From Lachnospiraceae bacterium (GTDB lineage Bacteria > Bacillota > Clostridia > Lachnospirales > Lachnospiraceae), in assembly GCA_022510615.1 (NCBI GenBank), contig JAFLTC010000001.1:1-59866 (forward strand): 59,866 bases of DNA, given 5' to 3'. The translations under genes were made by a program, and so were the position numbers. The notes under the pieces are model-generated. The model was not told where the DNA came from. It saw nothing but the letters and a program-made list of their open reading frames with translations, and did no database searches. Positions 1-8,063 of the stretch are shown in pieces. The stretch's first letter is position 1. Each line of letters begins with the position of its first letter.

Positions 1-295
1 TAGAAGCACGGGCACCGGAACGAACAGATACCAGTAACGGATCCTCTGTATCACCGAATTTTTTACCATTAACACCCTCTAACCATGTCAGAGCTTCAAA
101 AATCTGGTCCTCAACTTCTTTTGTAATCTGTTTGCCACTGTTGTAATACTCTGTACATGCCTCTGTAGTAACGGTGAAGCCCTGAGGGATTGGCATTCCT
201 AAGCCAGTCATCTCAGCAAGGTTACAACCCTTACCACCAAGCAGGTTTCTCATCGAAGCATTACCTTCATTGAACTTATAAACCCATTTAGCCAT
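1..295 (-). CDS. ppdK: Pyruvate, phosphate dikinase, N-terminal part (cut by window edge)
   Basis: Only the first 98 or so codons are present; the gene runs off the left edge. The product starts MAKWVYKFNEGNASMRNLLGGKG, the usual opening of PPDK, and continues with GLGMPIPQGFTVTTEAC and the SVRSGA segment of the nucleotide-binding domain. PPDK interconverts pyruvate, ATP and phosphate with phosphoenolpyruvate, AMP and pyrophosphate in the cytoplasm and serves pyrophosphate-linked glycolysis in many anaerobic Firmicutes. An AGGAGG site sits a few bases before the ATG. A leader of roughly 90 nt with two small hairpins lies upstream. Identification is strong although the C-terminal catalytic half is not visible. 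Confidence 0.95.
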   Translation of the reverse strand, partial: MAKWVYKFNEGNASMRNLLGGKGCNLAEMTGLGMPIPQGFTVTTEACTEYYNSGKQITKEVEDQIFEALTWLEGVNGKKFGDTEDPLLVSVRSGARAS

Positions 296-326
296 GTTTA
301 TAATTCCTCCTAAAAATATTGTATTT

Positions 327-400
327 GTTTCGTTTCACGGACGAAACTTTTTGACTTGTAAAAGCAGTTAAACTGCTTTGCAGTCGCTGTGAATATTGTA
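327..400 (-). promoter_or_regulatory. ppdK leader with extended -10 and two hairpins
   Basis: Reading the minus strand, an extended -10 (TGC TACAAT, 395-400) is followed by two inverted repeats: AAAGCAGT/ACTGCTTT near 362-380 and GTTTCGT/ACGAAAC at 327-333 and 341-347. The -35 is poor. Neither hairpin has a U-run, so they look like mRNA leader structures rather than terminators. Confidence 0.45.
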
Positions 401-504
401 GCACAAAAAAAGGCTTTAGAAAAGGTTTTTTTTCGTAAAAATGGCAAATTTTGAATTTTTTGGTTTCTTTAGCAACATTGTAAGAAAAATACGGAAACTC
501 ATAT

Positions 505-534
505 TTGACAAAAGACAGGAAAAAAACATATAAT
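505..534 (+). promoter_or_regulatory. Sigma-A type promoter of the DegV gene
   Basis: TTGACA at 505-510 and TATAAT at 529-534 with an 18-bp spacer, about 30 bp before the DegV start codon. Both hexamers match consensus. Confidence 0.8.
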
Positions 535-566
535 AGAATAAAAATCAAACAAATGGAGGACTCATT

Positions 567-1403
567 ATGGTACGAATTATTTCAGATACCCTGTGCGATT
601 TGACAATGGAACACGCAAAGGAGCTAAACATTGATATTCTGCCACTTACCGTGCGTTTTGGGGATACAGACTACAAGTGTGGTATAGAATTATCCAACCA
701 AGAATTTTATGAAAAACTGGAAACCAGCAGCGACAATCCGACTACTGCTGCCGTCAATCCTTTTGAGTTTGAAGAAATTTTCCAGCGTTATATCGACGCC
801 GGCGATGAAGTCGTTGCTATTTTATTTTCCAAACATATGAGTGCAACATTCCAGTCTGCTACAATTGCCGCTGAGAACATAAATTCTCCTGCCCTTCACC
901 TGATTGACTGTGAAAACGGAGCCATGGGCCAGACCCTTTTAGTGGAAACAGCTGTTACCATGAGGGATGCCGGAATGAGTGCGGAAGAAATTACAGAAAA
1001 AATTACGGCACTTCTGCCAAAAACCCTGACCTATATTGTCATTGATACAATGGAATATTTAAAACGGGGCGGACGTATATCAAAAAGTGCTGCCCTGATC
1101 GGCGGACTGATGAAACTGCATCCGGTTCTTCAGATAGTTGCCGACGGCGCGAAACCGGTTGACAAGGTAAAAGGAAAAAAATCCTGTAACCAATGGCTAA
1201 TTAACAAGTTACAAGAGCAGCCGGCAGACAAATCCTATAAACTTGTTATCGGTCACTCCAATACACCGGAGCGGGCAGAAGCCCTGAAAGCACTTCTGCG
1301 GGAGTCCGGCATTACCAATGAAATTTTTATTACCTGCATCGGACCTGTCGTGGGAACCCATATTGGACCGAACTGCCTCGGTATCGGATATATCGAAGAG
1401 TAG
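567..1403 (+). CDS. DegV family fatty-acid-binding protein
   Basis: The 278-residue product has the DegV/EDD layout: an N-terminal domain opening with IISDTLCDLT, the TFQSA segment near residue 95, DCENGAMGQ near 115-125, and YLKRGGRISKSAAL near 165-180, which is the family signature around the lipid pocket. DegV proteins (FakB in staphylococci) hold an acyl chain and present it to a fatty acid kinase. No kinase gene is visible here. It is single-gene with its own consensus promoter, GGAGG at 555-559 and a hairpin terminator after the stop. The physiological ligand cannot be told from sequence. Confidence 0.92.
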   Translation: MVRIISDTLCDLTMEHAKELNIDILPLTVRFGDTDYKCGIELSNQEFYEKLETSSDNPTTAAVNPFEFEEIFQRYIDAGDEVVAILFSKHMSATFQSATIAAENINSPALHLIDCENGAMGQTLLVETAVTMRDAGMSAEEITEKITALLPKTLTYIVIDTMEYLKRGGRISKSAALIGGLMKLHPVLQIVADGAKPVDKVKGKKSCNQWLINKLQEQPADKSYKLVIGHSNTPERAEALKALLRESGITNEIFITCIGPVVGTHIGPNCLGIGYIEE

Positions 1404-1451
1404 ACAACGAGCATAATACGGGCTATCACACTAAATAGCCGTCAAATATAA

Positions 1452-1525
1452 GCTACCATCCAATTGAATTCGAACCGGTAACGCGTTCCGCGTTAAAGGT
1501 TCTCACGGATTGGATGGTAGCTTTT
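1452..1525 (+). terminator. Long two-part hairpin terminator (dispersed element, copy A)
   Basis: A 13-bp outer stem GCTACCATCCAAT (1452-1464) / ATTGGATGGTAGC (1509-1521) is followed by TTTTGTTTT. It encloses an inner arm GAACC-GG-TAACGCG / CGCGTTA-AA-GGTTC closed by a three-base loop. It ends the DegV transcript between convergent genes. The inner arm and the adjoining CATCCAAT/ATTGG are shared with the hairpin at 50214-50293. Confidence 0.8.
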
Positions 1526-1583
1526 GTTTTGACTCTGTTTTGTGTGCTGACCGATGTAATGGCGCTGCCACTATCAAACGTGG

Positions 1584-2411
1584 CTACGCACGCCATTCCT
1601 CCGGCAGTACACAATTGCCTCCAAAGCTATTATGCTTCCATGTATTCTTTTTGGCGTCATAGTCCGTGACGGTCATATACTGCCAGTGGTTAGCGGTTTT
1701 CAGAGAGCGATAAATTTTCTTTAGGGATACCCAGTGCCTGTTGTGGGTTGGGTCACCGGAATCGGCAAGGAATATCTTATCCGTCTTTTCATCGTATAAA
1801 AACAGGGTCACATAATGGCCTGGGGTATTTTCCCAGTAGCAGGTACTATTGGCACTGCTGACTACCACAATACACGCCTTTGACCGCTTCATCATGCTTT
1901 GAAAGGAAGCATATTCCTTCGGCTTTCGCCCTACATCACAGGTAAAGCCCGCCTTGGTCATCGTTTCCTTCATGTACCCCCAGTCAATGGCTCCTCCCCC
2001 TTCATACATACTTGCCCTTTTGGCATATTTGTACATATCAACAGGCGAGCAACGATATTCCGACAGAGAAGTATAAATATTTGCCATACAGCATAGCCCG
2101 CAGCCAAACCCCCCAAAGGATCCGCCATCATAATATTCTTTTCCCCATTCTCCCGACCATTCTCTTTTTTCTTTCCATGATTTCGGCCCCTGCAAAAAAG
2201 TAGCTATCTTTCCTGTAGGATTCGGTGTTGCCTTCGGCTTAGGTGCCGGAGTCTGTATTTTTATGACAGTTCCGGTAGCTACCTGGGTAGATGCCGCCTC
2301 TTCCGGTTTTTTCTCCTGCCAGAACTTCAAAAACACTCCTACCGCCAATATGACAGCACTGATAAAAATAATAAGAATAATCTCTTTCCTATCATAGGTT
2401 CGCTTTTGCAT
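1584..2411 (-). CDS. Membrane-anchored C39-like cysteine peptidase domain protein
   Basis: 275 residues. A single hydrophobic segment near residues 12-30 anchors the protein. A low-complexity spacer rich in T, P and K follows, then a papain-fold domain of the C39-like type. The candidate catalytic Cys lies in GFGCGLCCMANIY (around residue 102-108), the His in GHYVTLF, and the Asp in the ADSGD that follows. This suggests a surface or exported protease, or a non-peptidase relative of C39. There is no ABC transporter partner next to it, so it is not an obvious bacteriocin-processing enzyme. It follows glyQS by about 60 bp, with a palindrome between them. The RBS is weak (GGGGAC). Confidence 0.75.
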   Translation of the reverse strand: MQKRTYDRKEIILIIFISAVILAVGVFLKFWQEKKPEEAASTQVATGTVIKIQTPAPKPKATPNPTGKIATFLQGPKSWKEKREWSGEWGKEYYDGGSFGGFGCGLCCMANIYTSLSEYRCSPVDMYKYAKRASMYEGGGAIDWGYMKETMTKAGFTCDVGRKPKEYASFQSMMKRSKACIVVVSSANSTCYWENTPGHYVTLFLYDEKTDKIFLADSGDPTHNRHWVSLKKIYRSLKTANHWQYMTVTDYDAKKNTWKHNSFGGNCVLPEEWRA

Positions 2412-2435
2412 ATTTCGTCCCCATATCTGTTTCGA

Positions 2436-2455
2436 GCACGATGGCGCTATCGTGC
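2436..2455. repeat. Short palindrome, copy P1
   Basis: GCACGATGGCGCTATCGTGC is a near-perfect 20-bp palindrome in the spacer between glyQS and the C39-like gene. It matches 16 of 20 positions of a palindrome at 17465-17484. No U-run follows on either strand. Confidence 0.6.
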
Positions 2456-2473
2456 ACCCTTACATATTTTTCA

Positions 2474-3862
2474 TCAAAAGGTAAACTTATCGGCAAAATA
2501 TTCCTTCAAGTCACTAATTTTTACACGTTCCTGCTCCATCGTATCACGGTCGCGGACAGTAACCATGCCGTCCTCCTCAGAATCAAAATCATAGGTCACA
2601 CAATACGGCGTGCCGATTTCATCCTGACGGCGATAGCGCTTTCCGATGTTGCCACGGTCGTCATATTCACAATTATAATACTTACTCAGCTCTTCAAATA
2701 CCTTTTCCGCACTTTCATTCAACTTTTTCGACAATGGTAGAACTCCTATTTTAACAGGAGCAAGTGCAGGATGGAAATGAAGGACAGTACGCACATCGCC
2801 CTCTCCGATTTCCTCCTCATCATAAGCACTGCACAGGAAGGCAAGAGTAACACGGTCAGCTCCCAGTGACGGCTCAATAACATAAGGGATATATTTTTCC
2901 TTCCGCTCGTCATCAAAATAACTCATATCCTCACCGGAGGTATTCTGATGCTGGGTCAGGTCATAATCCGTCCGGTCAGCGATACCCCAGAGCTCACCCC
3001 AGCCAAACGGAAACAAAAATTCAATATCACTGGTGGCCTTACTGTAAAAGGAAAGCTCTTCCTTGTCATGGTCACGGACTCTCATTTCTTCTTTCTTAAT
3101 TCCCAGCGTCTGAAGCCAGTTAATGCAAAATTCCTTCCAATAGGAGAACCATTCCAAATCGGTATCCGGCACACAGAAGAATTCCAGCTCCATCTGCTCA
3201 AACTCACGGGTACGGAAAGTAAAGTTACCCGGCGTAATCTCATTCCGGAAAGACTTACCAATCTGTCCGATACCAAAAGGAACCTTTTTGCGGGAGGTTC
3301 TCTGCACATTTTTAAAGTTTACAAAAATCCCCTGGGCGGTTTCCGGTCGGAGATAAACTGTATTTTTCGCATCCTCGGTAACACCCTGAAACGTCTTAAA
3401 CATCAGATTAAACTGACGAATTTCGGTAAAATTATGTTTTCCACAGCTTGGGCAGGAAATTTTATTCTCGGCAATAAAGCCCTCCATCTGCTCCTTGCTC
3501 CAGCCATCTACAGAACCTTCCAGTTCAATTCCTTTTTCTTCGGCAAAATCCTCTATGAGCTGGTCGGCACGAAAGCGCTCATGGCACTCCTTACAATCCA
3601 TTAACGGATCTGAAAATCCACCCAGATGTCCGGATGCCACCCATGTCTGCGGGTTCATCAGAATTGCACAGTCCACACCCACATTGTATTTATTCTCCTG
3701 AATAAATTTCTGCCACCATGCCTTTTTCACATTGTTTTTCAGCTCCACACCGAGATTTCCATAATCCCATGTGTTTGCCAGACCGCCATATATCTCAGAA
3801 CCCGGATAAATAAATCCTCTGTTCTTTGCCAGTGCAACAACTTTTTCCATTGTCTTTTCCAT
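2474..3862 (-). CDS. glyQS: Glycyl-tRNA synthetase, single-chain type
   Basis: 462 residues, the usual length of the homodimeric class II glycyl-tRNA synthetase of Gram-positives, archaea and eukaryotes. It charges tRNA-Gly in the cytoplasm. Recognisable parts are the start [19 protein letters not shown], the motif 2 region around [19 protein letters not shown], and motif 3 near [12 protein letters not shown]. Next comes an anticodon-binding domain with [16 protein letters not shown] and [23 protein letters not shown] lies about 10 bp before the ATG. The 84-bp gap upstream is too short for a T-box leader, so control by glycine charging is not evident here. Confidence 0.97.
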   Translation of the reverse strand: MEKTMEKVVALAKNRGFIYPGSEIYGGLANTWDYGNLGVELKNNVKKAWWQKFIQENKYNVGVDCAILMNPQTWVASGHLGGFSDPLMDCKECHERFRADQLIEDFAEEKGIELEGSVDGWSKEQMEGFIAENKISCPSCGKHNFTEIRQFNLMFKTFQGVTEDAKNTVYLRPETAQGIFVNFKNVQRTSRKKVPFGIGQIGKSFRNEITPGNFTFRTREFEQMELEFFCVPDTDLEWFSYWKEFCINWLQTLGIKKEEMRVRDHDKEELSFYSKATSDIEFLFPFGWGELWGIADRTDYDLTQHQNTSGEDMSYFDDERKEKYIPYVIEPSLGADRVTLAFLCSAYDEEEIGEGDVRTVLHFHPALAPVKIGVLPLSKKLNESAEKVFEELSKYYNCEYDDRGNIGKRYRRQDEIGTPYCVTYDFDSEEDGMVTVRDRDTMEQERVKISDLKEYFADKFTF

Positions 3863-3946
3863 CGTACTAATTCCTCCAAAATATTCTTTCGCTTTATTGT
3901 ACTATTTTAGAGTTGGATTTGCAAGGGCAGATTTTGGATGTTTCTA

Positions 3947-5773
3947 CTAGTAAAACTCCAGCTTTGTCCGGGACCATCTCCCATAGATTTTCTTTCCTTT
4001 TACGATTTTATATGGACGAATCCTTCCGTAAACGGCTTTCGCCTTTTTATTTTTCCATGATATATTCAGGGTTGCCGTCTGTTTTCCCTTTTTCAGACTC
4101 AGGGGCGTTTTATTTTTCCGAAATTTGGCATCACCGGAAAGAGTAACCTGATAACCATCTGCTCCGGTTACCTTATTCCACCGGATTTTTACCTTTGCCT
4201 TCTTTCCTTTTTTTGAGGCAAAGTACCACACATCAAGCCGGCTTTTCATTTCCTTTGTGCCACCGGTATAGGTCAAAGTATCTGTCGGACAGGAAAAAGC
4301 ATCATCCGCAATTTTTTTAGAGGTCCCCTGAATCATGAATTTTCTTGACCGGGATTCACCGTCAAGACCGCCAAATGCCACCGCCTCTATTGTTTTTACC
4401 GAAGCCGGAATCACCATATTTTTTAAATATGCGCAATTCTGAAACAGCCCCTCCGGAATTGTTTCCAGCCCATCCGGCAATACTACCTCAGTAAAATCGT
4501 TACCGGCAAAGGCATATTTCCCAAAGGAACGAAGAGATGCGGGAATTTCCAGTTTCTTTATATTACAGCCATAAAATGCCCTGTCCCCAACTTTCACAAG
4601 AGTGGATGGCAGATTAATCTGTAAGGCTTTTCTTTCCGGATCATAGCTGGCAAAAGCATACTCGCCAATTTCCGTAACCCCTTCCGGAAGAGTAACCTTT
4701 GTCACCTCCTCCTTATCCTCAAAGGTGCCGTTTCCGATTTTTTTCACTCCCTGCGGAACCTTTACTTCCGCATTATTTCCATTGGCCTCGAGCAGTACTC
4801 CATCCCACGATATATACATATTATTGTGAAGCGTAATTTGTTCCGGAAGCTGACGCATTACCTCCTTAGCGGTAATCCCCAAATCGTATACCAATGCTGA
4901 CAGAGAAGCCCCGTCAAACTGCTTTGCCTTAATTTCCACCATCGGTTTCGTTTCCAAAGGCGAGCTGGCAGTAGAAAAATATTTTTTTGCTTCTACCTTC
5001 TTTACCGAAGCAGGAATCACAATCGTTTCCACCGCACAGCAGCCGGTCACATCGCTTTCCCAGTCCATGTTGCAGTATAGCACGGATTGCAGACAAAACT
5101 CCTCACACCCTTCCTCTAACACAACCTTCTTCCTGGCAAAGGGTACCCGGACAATAGATTTGCCGTCCTTGGAATAAATCACTCCATGAATACTTTTATA
5201 GGACGGATCGTTTTTGTCAACAACGAAATTATTCGTGGTCATAACCGCCGTATTGGCAAGCTTTAATTTTGTATTATATACTACAGTGTCCACACTTCCG
5301 GCAAGTTCATATTCCGCATCATCTCCGGACTTGGTCCTAAGGGAAAAATCCCCGGGAAGAGTAATCTTTTTCAGTTTCCTGCAATTCCAGAAAGCACACT
5401 GACCGATAGAGGTTACGGTAGACGGTACTTTTACGCTTTTTACCGCTGTTCCGTAAAAGCTCTCCCAGCCGATTTTTTTCACAGTGGAAGGAATGGTAAC
5501 ACTTTTCAGATTTTTATAATTATGAAAGGCAAAATCAGAAATGGTCGTCACACCTTTCTTGATAATAATCTTTTTTACCTTCCTTTTGTTTTTTACCTTC
5601 AAATCCGCCGGCATAGCTCCCTTTCCGGATATGGTAAGAACGCCCTTTTTTAAAGTAACTTTTACCCTTGATGACCGTGTCGTCTTTGAGGCCTGTGCCG
5701 GTTTCGCAGCCACTCCGTAACTAATTCCCAGTAACAGCATCAACACAGCCGTTCTAATTATTATTTTTTTCAT
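3947..5773 (-). CDS. BspA-type leucine-rich-repeat surface protein
   Basis: 608 residues. The N-terminal signal peptide ends around AAKPAQA. It is followed by a small all-beta module (VTLKKGVLTISGKGAMP) and about ten BspA-like LRR units of the form TIPSTVKKIGWESFYG, interrupted by less regular stretches near residues 150-330. The last 95 residues form a fibronectin-III-like domain (KAKVKIRWNKVTGADGYQVTL) that is frequent at the end of exported Lachnospiraceae proteins. No LPXTG anchor or transmembrane end is visible, so attachment to the wall is unclear. Such proteins are thought to mediate adhesion; that role is inference here. Confidence 0.85.
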   Translation of the reverse strand: MKKIIIRTAVLMLLLGISYGVAAKPAQASKTTRSSRVKVTLKKGVLTISGKGAMPADLKVKNKRKVKKIIIKKGVTTISDFAFHNYKNLKSVTIPSTVKKIGWESFYGTAVKSVKVPSTVTSIGQCAFWNCRKLKKITLPGDFSLRTKSGDDAEYELAGSVDTVVYNTKLKLANTAVMTTNNFVVDKNDPSYKSIHGVIYSKDGKSIVRVPFARKKVVLEEGCEEFCLQSVLYCNMDWESDVTGCCAVETIVIPASVKKVEAKKYFSTASSPLETKPMVEIKAKQFDGASLSALVYDLGITAKEVMRQLPEQITLHNNMYISWDGVLLEANGNNAEVKVPQGVKKIGNGTFEDKEEVTKVTLPEGVTEIGEYAFASYDPERKALQINLPSTLVKVGDRAFYGCNIKKLEIPASLRSFGKYAFAGNDFTEVVLPDGLETIPEGLFQNCAYLKNMVIPASVKTIEAVAFGGLDGESRSRKFMIQGTSKKIADDAFSCPTDTLTYTGGTKEMKSRLDVWYFASKKGKKAKVKIRWNKVTGADGYQVTLSGDAKFRKNKTPLSLKKGKQTATLNISWKNKKAKAVYGRIRPYKIVKGKKIYGRWSRTKLEFY

Positions 5774-5822
5774 ACAGACACCTCCATATATAAAACGAAC
5801 CCGGACAGGCTAATGTTGCAAA

Positions 5823-6539
5823 CTATACATAATAAATCGTAATTCCGCCAAAGGAATTAGAACCCTCCAGGGTCAATGTTCCTGCCAGCTCACCGGAGCG
5901 CTTATTTTTTTCGTCGACAGCACCAAAGCTGGAATTCATATGATTGATGACCTGCCAGTTACCCGGCACATACAACTCTACTCCGGCAAAATCGGAATTG
6001 ATGTTTACGGTAGCATTTCCTGACGGTATTTTTGCATTGTCAAAATAAACGGTAGCGGCACCAAAAGACACATTGATATCGGTATAGCGCAAATCGGAGG
6101 AAGTCACATAGCGGATAACAGAGCCAAAGGATACATTAATTTCAATATTTTCACCGTCTACATTTTCGCCCTTTCCACCATGGCCGCCTCCCTTATGTCC
6201 TTTCCCGTGTCCACCATAACAACGGTATTTAAACTTTTTTTTGAAACGTCCGAAAATCAGGTTCAGCCCAACAGTCCCAAGCAGGGCGGCAATTAATATC
6301 GTCCACGGGGTAATGGCCGTAATACCAAGCTGTTTATCATATAAAATCCCGATAAAGGCAAGGGGAAACAAAACAGCCCCGAAACTCATATGTAAAACAC
6401 CCTGTATCAACGCCGCAATACAAACAATGGTAAAGACCAATGTAAACGCTCCCACTGACGGCAAATATCCCATCTGGCTCACGATCAGATAGGCACCTGC
6501 CAATACAAGAAATACTCCCCAAAAATAATTTTTCTTCAT
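5823..6539 (-). CDS. LiaF-like membrane protein
   Basis: 238 residues. Four hydrophobic segments lie in the first 100 residues. A linker of Gly, His and Lys (YGGHGKGHKGGGHGGKG) follows, then a C-terminal beta-rich domain with repeated INVSFG and SSFGAV turns. This is the arrangement of LiaF-like (cell-wall-active antibiotic response) proteins. It overlaps by one base with the LytTR gene upstream, so the two are translated together. LiaF proteins modulate envelope-stress signalling in Bacillus. Here the partner is a LytTR regulator rather than a LiaRS pair. The His-rich linker could bind metal, which is a guess. Confidence 0.8.
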   Translation of the reverse strand: MKKNYFWGVFLVLAGAYLIVSQMGYLPSVGAFTLVFTIVCIAALIQGVLHMSFGAVLFPLAFIGILYDKQLGITAITPWTILIAALLGTVGLNLIFGRFKKKFKYRCYGGHGKGHKGGGHGGKGENVDGENIEINVSFGSVIRYVTSSDLRYTDINVSFGAATVYFDNAKIPSGNATVNINSDFAGVELYVPGNWQVINHMNSSFGAVDEKNKRSGELAGTLTLEGSNSFGGITIYYV

Positions 6540-7000
6540 TATCTCATCCTCATTTCTTCTAATTTTTCTTTCAGCATCTTCACATAATGTCTGGATACAA
6601 ATACCTGTTTATGGGATGCCCGAAAGGCAGCAACGCTTGTGGTTGACAAGTTATTTCTGCTGAGAGAATATACTTCTCTCACATTCAGTATGGTGGATTT
6701 TGATATACGAAGAAAATACCCCGGAAGCATTTCCTCCAGCTCGTACAGACGATACTTCGCCTGATACACATTGTCCCTTGTGTGCACATTCAGGCCGTTA
6801 CTTTCCGTTTCAAAAAACAGAATATCCTCCAGTGCCACATAATATTCTGTGTCCTCCTTATACAGCACCACATTCTGTTTGGAAGAGGTCACAGAGGAAA
6901 TGGCATTGTGAATCTGTCTGATTTCATCTGTCAAAGAATGGCAGCGGATAACCACCTCATCCTCCTGTCTGCCTTCCTCCAGTTCAATCCGTACTTTCAT
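6539..7000 (-). CDS. LytTR-family DNA-binding regulator without receiver domain
   Basis: 153 residues from the chosen start. The first 40 or so residues are short and charged; the rest is a LytTR domain (YYVALEDILFFETESNGLNVHT, LEEMLPGYFLRISKSTILN, RHYVKMLKEKL). There is no phosphoacceptor receiver domain, so it must be controlled in some other way, probably by the LiaF-like membrane protein it overlaps. A longer reading from 7030 is unlikely: that ATG lies inside the -10 box of the promoter at 7029-7056, whereas the ATG at 7000 has AGAGGG in the right place. Confidence 0.85.
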   Translation of the reverse strand: MKVRIELEEGRQEDEVVIRCHSLTDEIRQIHNAISSVTSSKQNVVLYKEDTEYYVALEDILFFETESNGLNVHTRDNVYQAKYRLYELEEMLPGYFLRISKSTILNVREVYSLSRNNLSTTSVAAFRASHKQVFVSRHYVKMLKEKLEEMRMR

Positions 7001-7028
7001 ACATCCCTCTCTTTCTTCCTGCAATGCC

Positions 7029-7056
7029 ATTATAACAAACAGAAATTGATTGTAAA
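7029..7056 (-). promoter_or_regulatory. Promoter of the LytTR/LiaF-like pair
   Basis: On the minus strand TTTACA (7051-7056), a 16-bp spacer and TATAAT (7029-7034), placing the start of transcription just before the ATG at 7000. Confidence 0.7.
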
Positions 7057-7119
7057 TAGATTTTAGGTAAGTGGTTCAAATTGGAATGTATGTGGTAACC
7101 TTTTGGTAGCACAAAGTAG

Positions 7120-7848
7120 CTACGATTCCAACATAGCTAGTGACCGAAACTGCTTATCGGTATGGGCGGAAAAATACCGACTAACCACCGACTCCAGTTC
7201 CTGTAACACATTTTCTCCCACCGTAAAGGTATATAACTTTTCCAAGGGGGAGGACACAATCCGCTGTAGCGTATAAATTGCCGTCTCAGAAAGGGTAATC
7301 CCCGTCTGCCCGTCATGGCAGGAATCACACACAACGCCTGCCTCTCCCACATAAAAATGATGAAGCTTCTCGCTTTTTTTGCATTGTATACATTCAAAAA
7401 TCCGGGGTGCCTCTCCCTCCATCGCCAGTATCCGAAATTCATATATGTATCGTACCAGTTTCTTTGGCAGCGTCGGCAAATGTAGGGCACGCAAAGATAA
7501 ATATAGAAGATTCAGCTCGTTCTTTGCCTCCATGCCCTCTCTTGTAAAGTAATCTGCTACCTCACAAAAGTAGAGGGCCATATAGAGATTATCTAAATCC
7601 TTACGAAGCTCCGGAAAAAAATTGGTTACTTCCACCTGCTCTATGGTGTAGGAGTCCCGTCCCCGGAAAATGAAAAACTCACCGAAGGTAAAGGGCTCTG
7701 TCACTGCCGAAAGCGGACTTTTCGGGCGTCTTGCCCCCCTGGCAAAGGCAGATATCCGTCCCCTCTCCTTTGTCAGAAGAACCACGCGCTTATCATATTC
7801 ACCAATGGTAGCGGCCGATAGCACCATCCCCATCACTCGTTCCTTCAC
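7120..7848 (-). CDS. recO: DNA repair protein RecO
   Basis: RecO helps RecR load RecA on single-stranded DNA and anneals strands during recombinational repair. The product has the OB-fold opening GMVLSAATIGEYDKRVVLLTKERG, RISAFARGARRPKSP, the helical middle LYMALYFCEVADYFTREG, and a zinc-binding site with two Cys pairs (CIQCKK and CDSCHDG). The GTG at 7848 is preferred because AGAGGGG precedes it and family members start close to this point. An in-frame upstream reading to 7905 would add 19 atypical residues. It overlaps the end of the small gene upstream by 50 bp and sits in the conserved era-yqzL-recO order. Confidence 0.9.
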   Translation of the reverse strand: MKERVMGMVLSAATIGEYDKRVVLLTKERGRISAFARGARRPKSPLSAVTEPFTFGEFFIFRGRDSYTIEQVEVTNFFPELRKDLDNLYMALYFCEVADYFTREGMEAKNELNLLYLSLRALHLPTLPKKLVRYIYEFRILAMEGEAPRIFECIQCKKSEKLHHFYVGEAGVVCDSCHDGQTGITLSETAIYTLQRIVSSPLEKLYTFTVGENVLQELESVVSRYFSAHTDKQFRSLAMLES

Positions 7849-7969
7849 GCTGACCCCTCTCTTCTTTTTCCGGAGCCGAACCATCGGACCGGTCCGCTCT
7901 GGCATATTTCAGATAATCCTCCACAAGCCCGGTACGGGCAAACGTATTCCAGCATTCTTCCTTTTCCAT
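7799..7969 (-). CDS. YqzL-like small protein between era and recO
   Basis: A 56-codon ORF with a strong AGGAGG site. It begins MEKEECWNTFARTGLVEDYLKYARA. Small proteins with a W..F..TG....YL core lie at exactly this point, between era and recO, in many Firmicutes (Bacillus YqzL). Its C-terminal half is charged and overlaps the start of recO in another frame, so the tail may be constrained by recO rather than by its own function. The function of YqzL is not known to me. Confidence 0.7.
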   Translation of the reverse strand: MEKEECWNTFARTGLVEDYLKYARADRSDGSAPEKEERGQREGTSDGDGAIGRYHW

Positions 7970-8063
7970 TGCCTTCCTCCTACTGTAGCTTAACCGTTAT
8001 ACTAGCATCAAATGGTATTCTATCAGTAGGATAACCGCCGGCAATCTTTTGTATGCTGGCACT

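Noticed and set aside
288-548. 86-codon minus-strand ORF upstream of ppdK
   Set aside because: It covers the ppdK promoter and leader, has a low-complexity F/K/Y-rich product and starts inside the divergent DegV promoter region. No RBS.
2948-3604. 218-codon plus-strand ORF opposite glyQS
   Set aside because: Fully inside the glyQS coding region with no RBS and no family-like motifs.
3863-3946. Possible T-box leader before glyQS
   Set aside because: The gap is only 84 bp and contains no T-box sequence or specifier hairpin.
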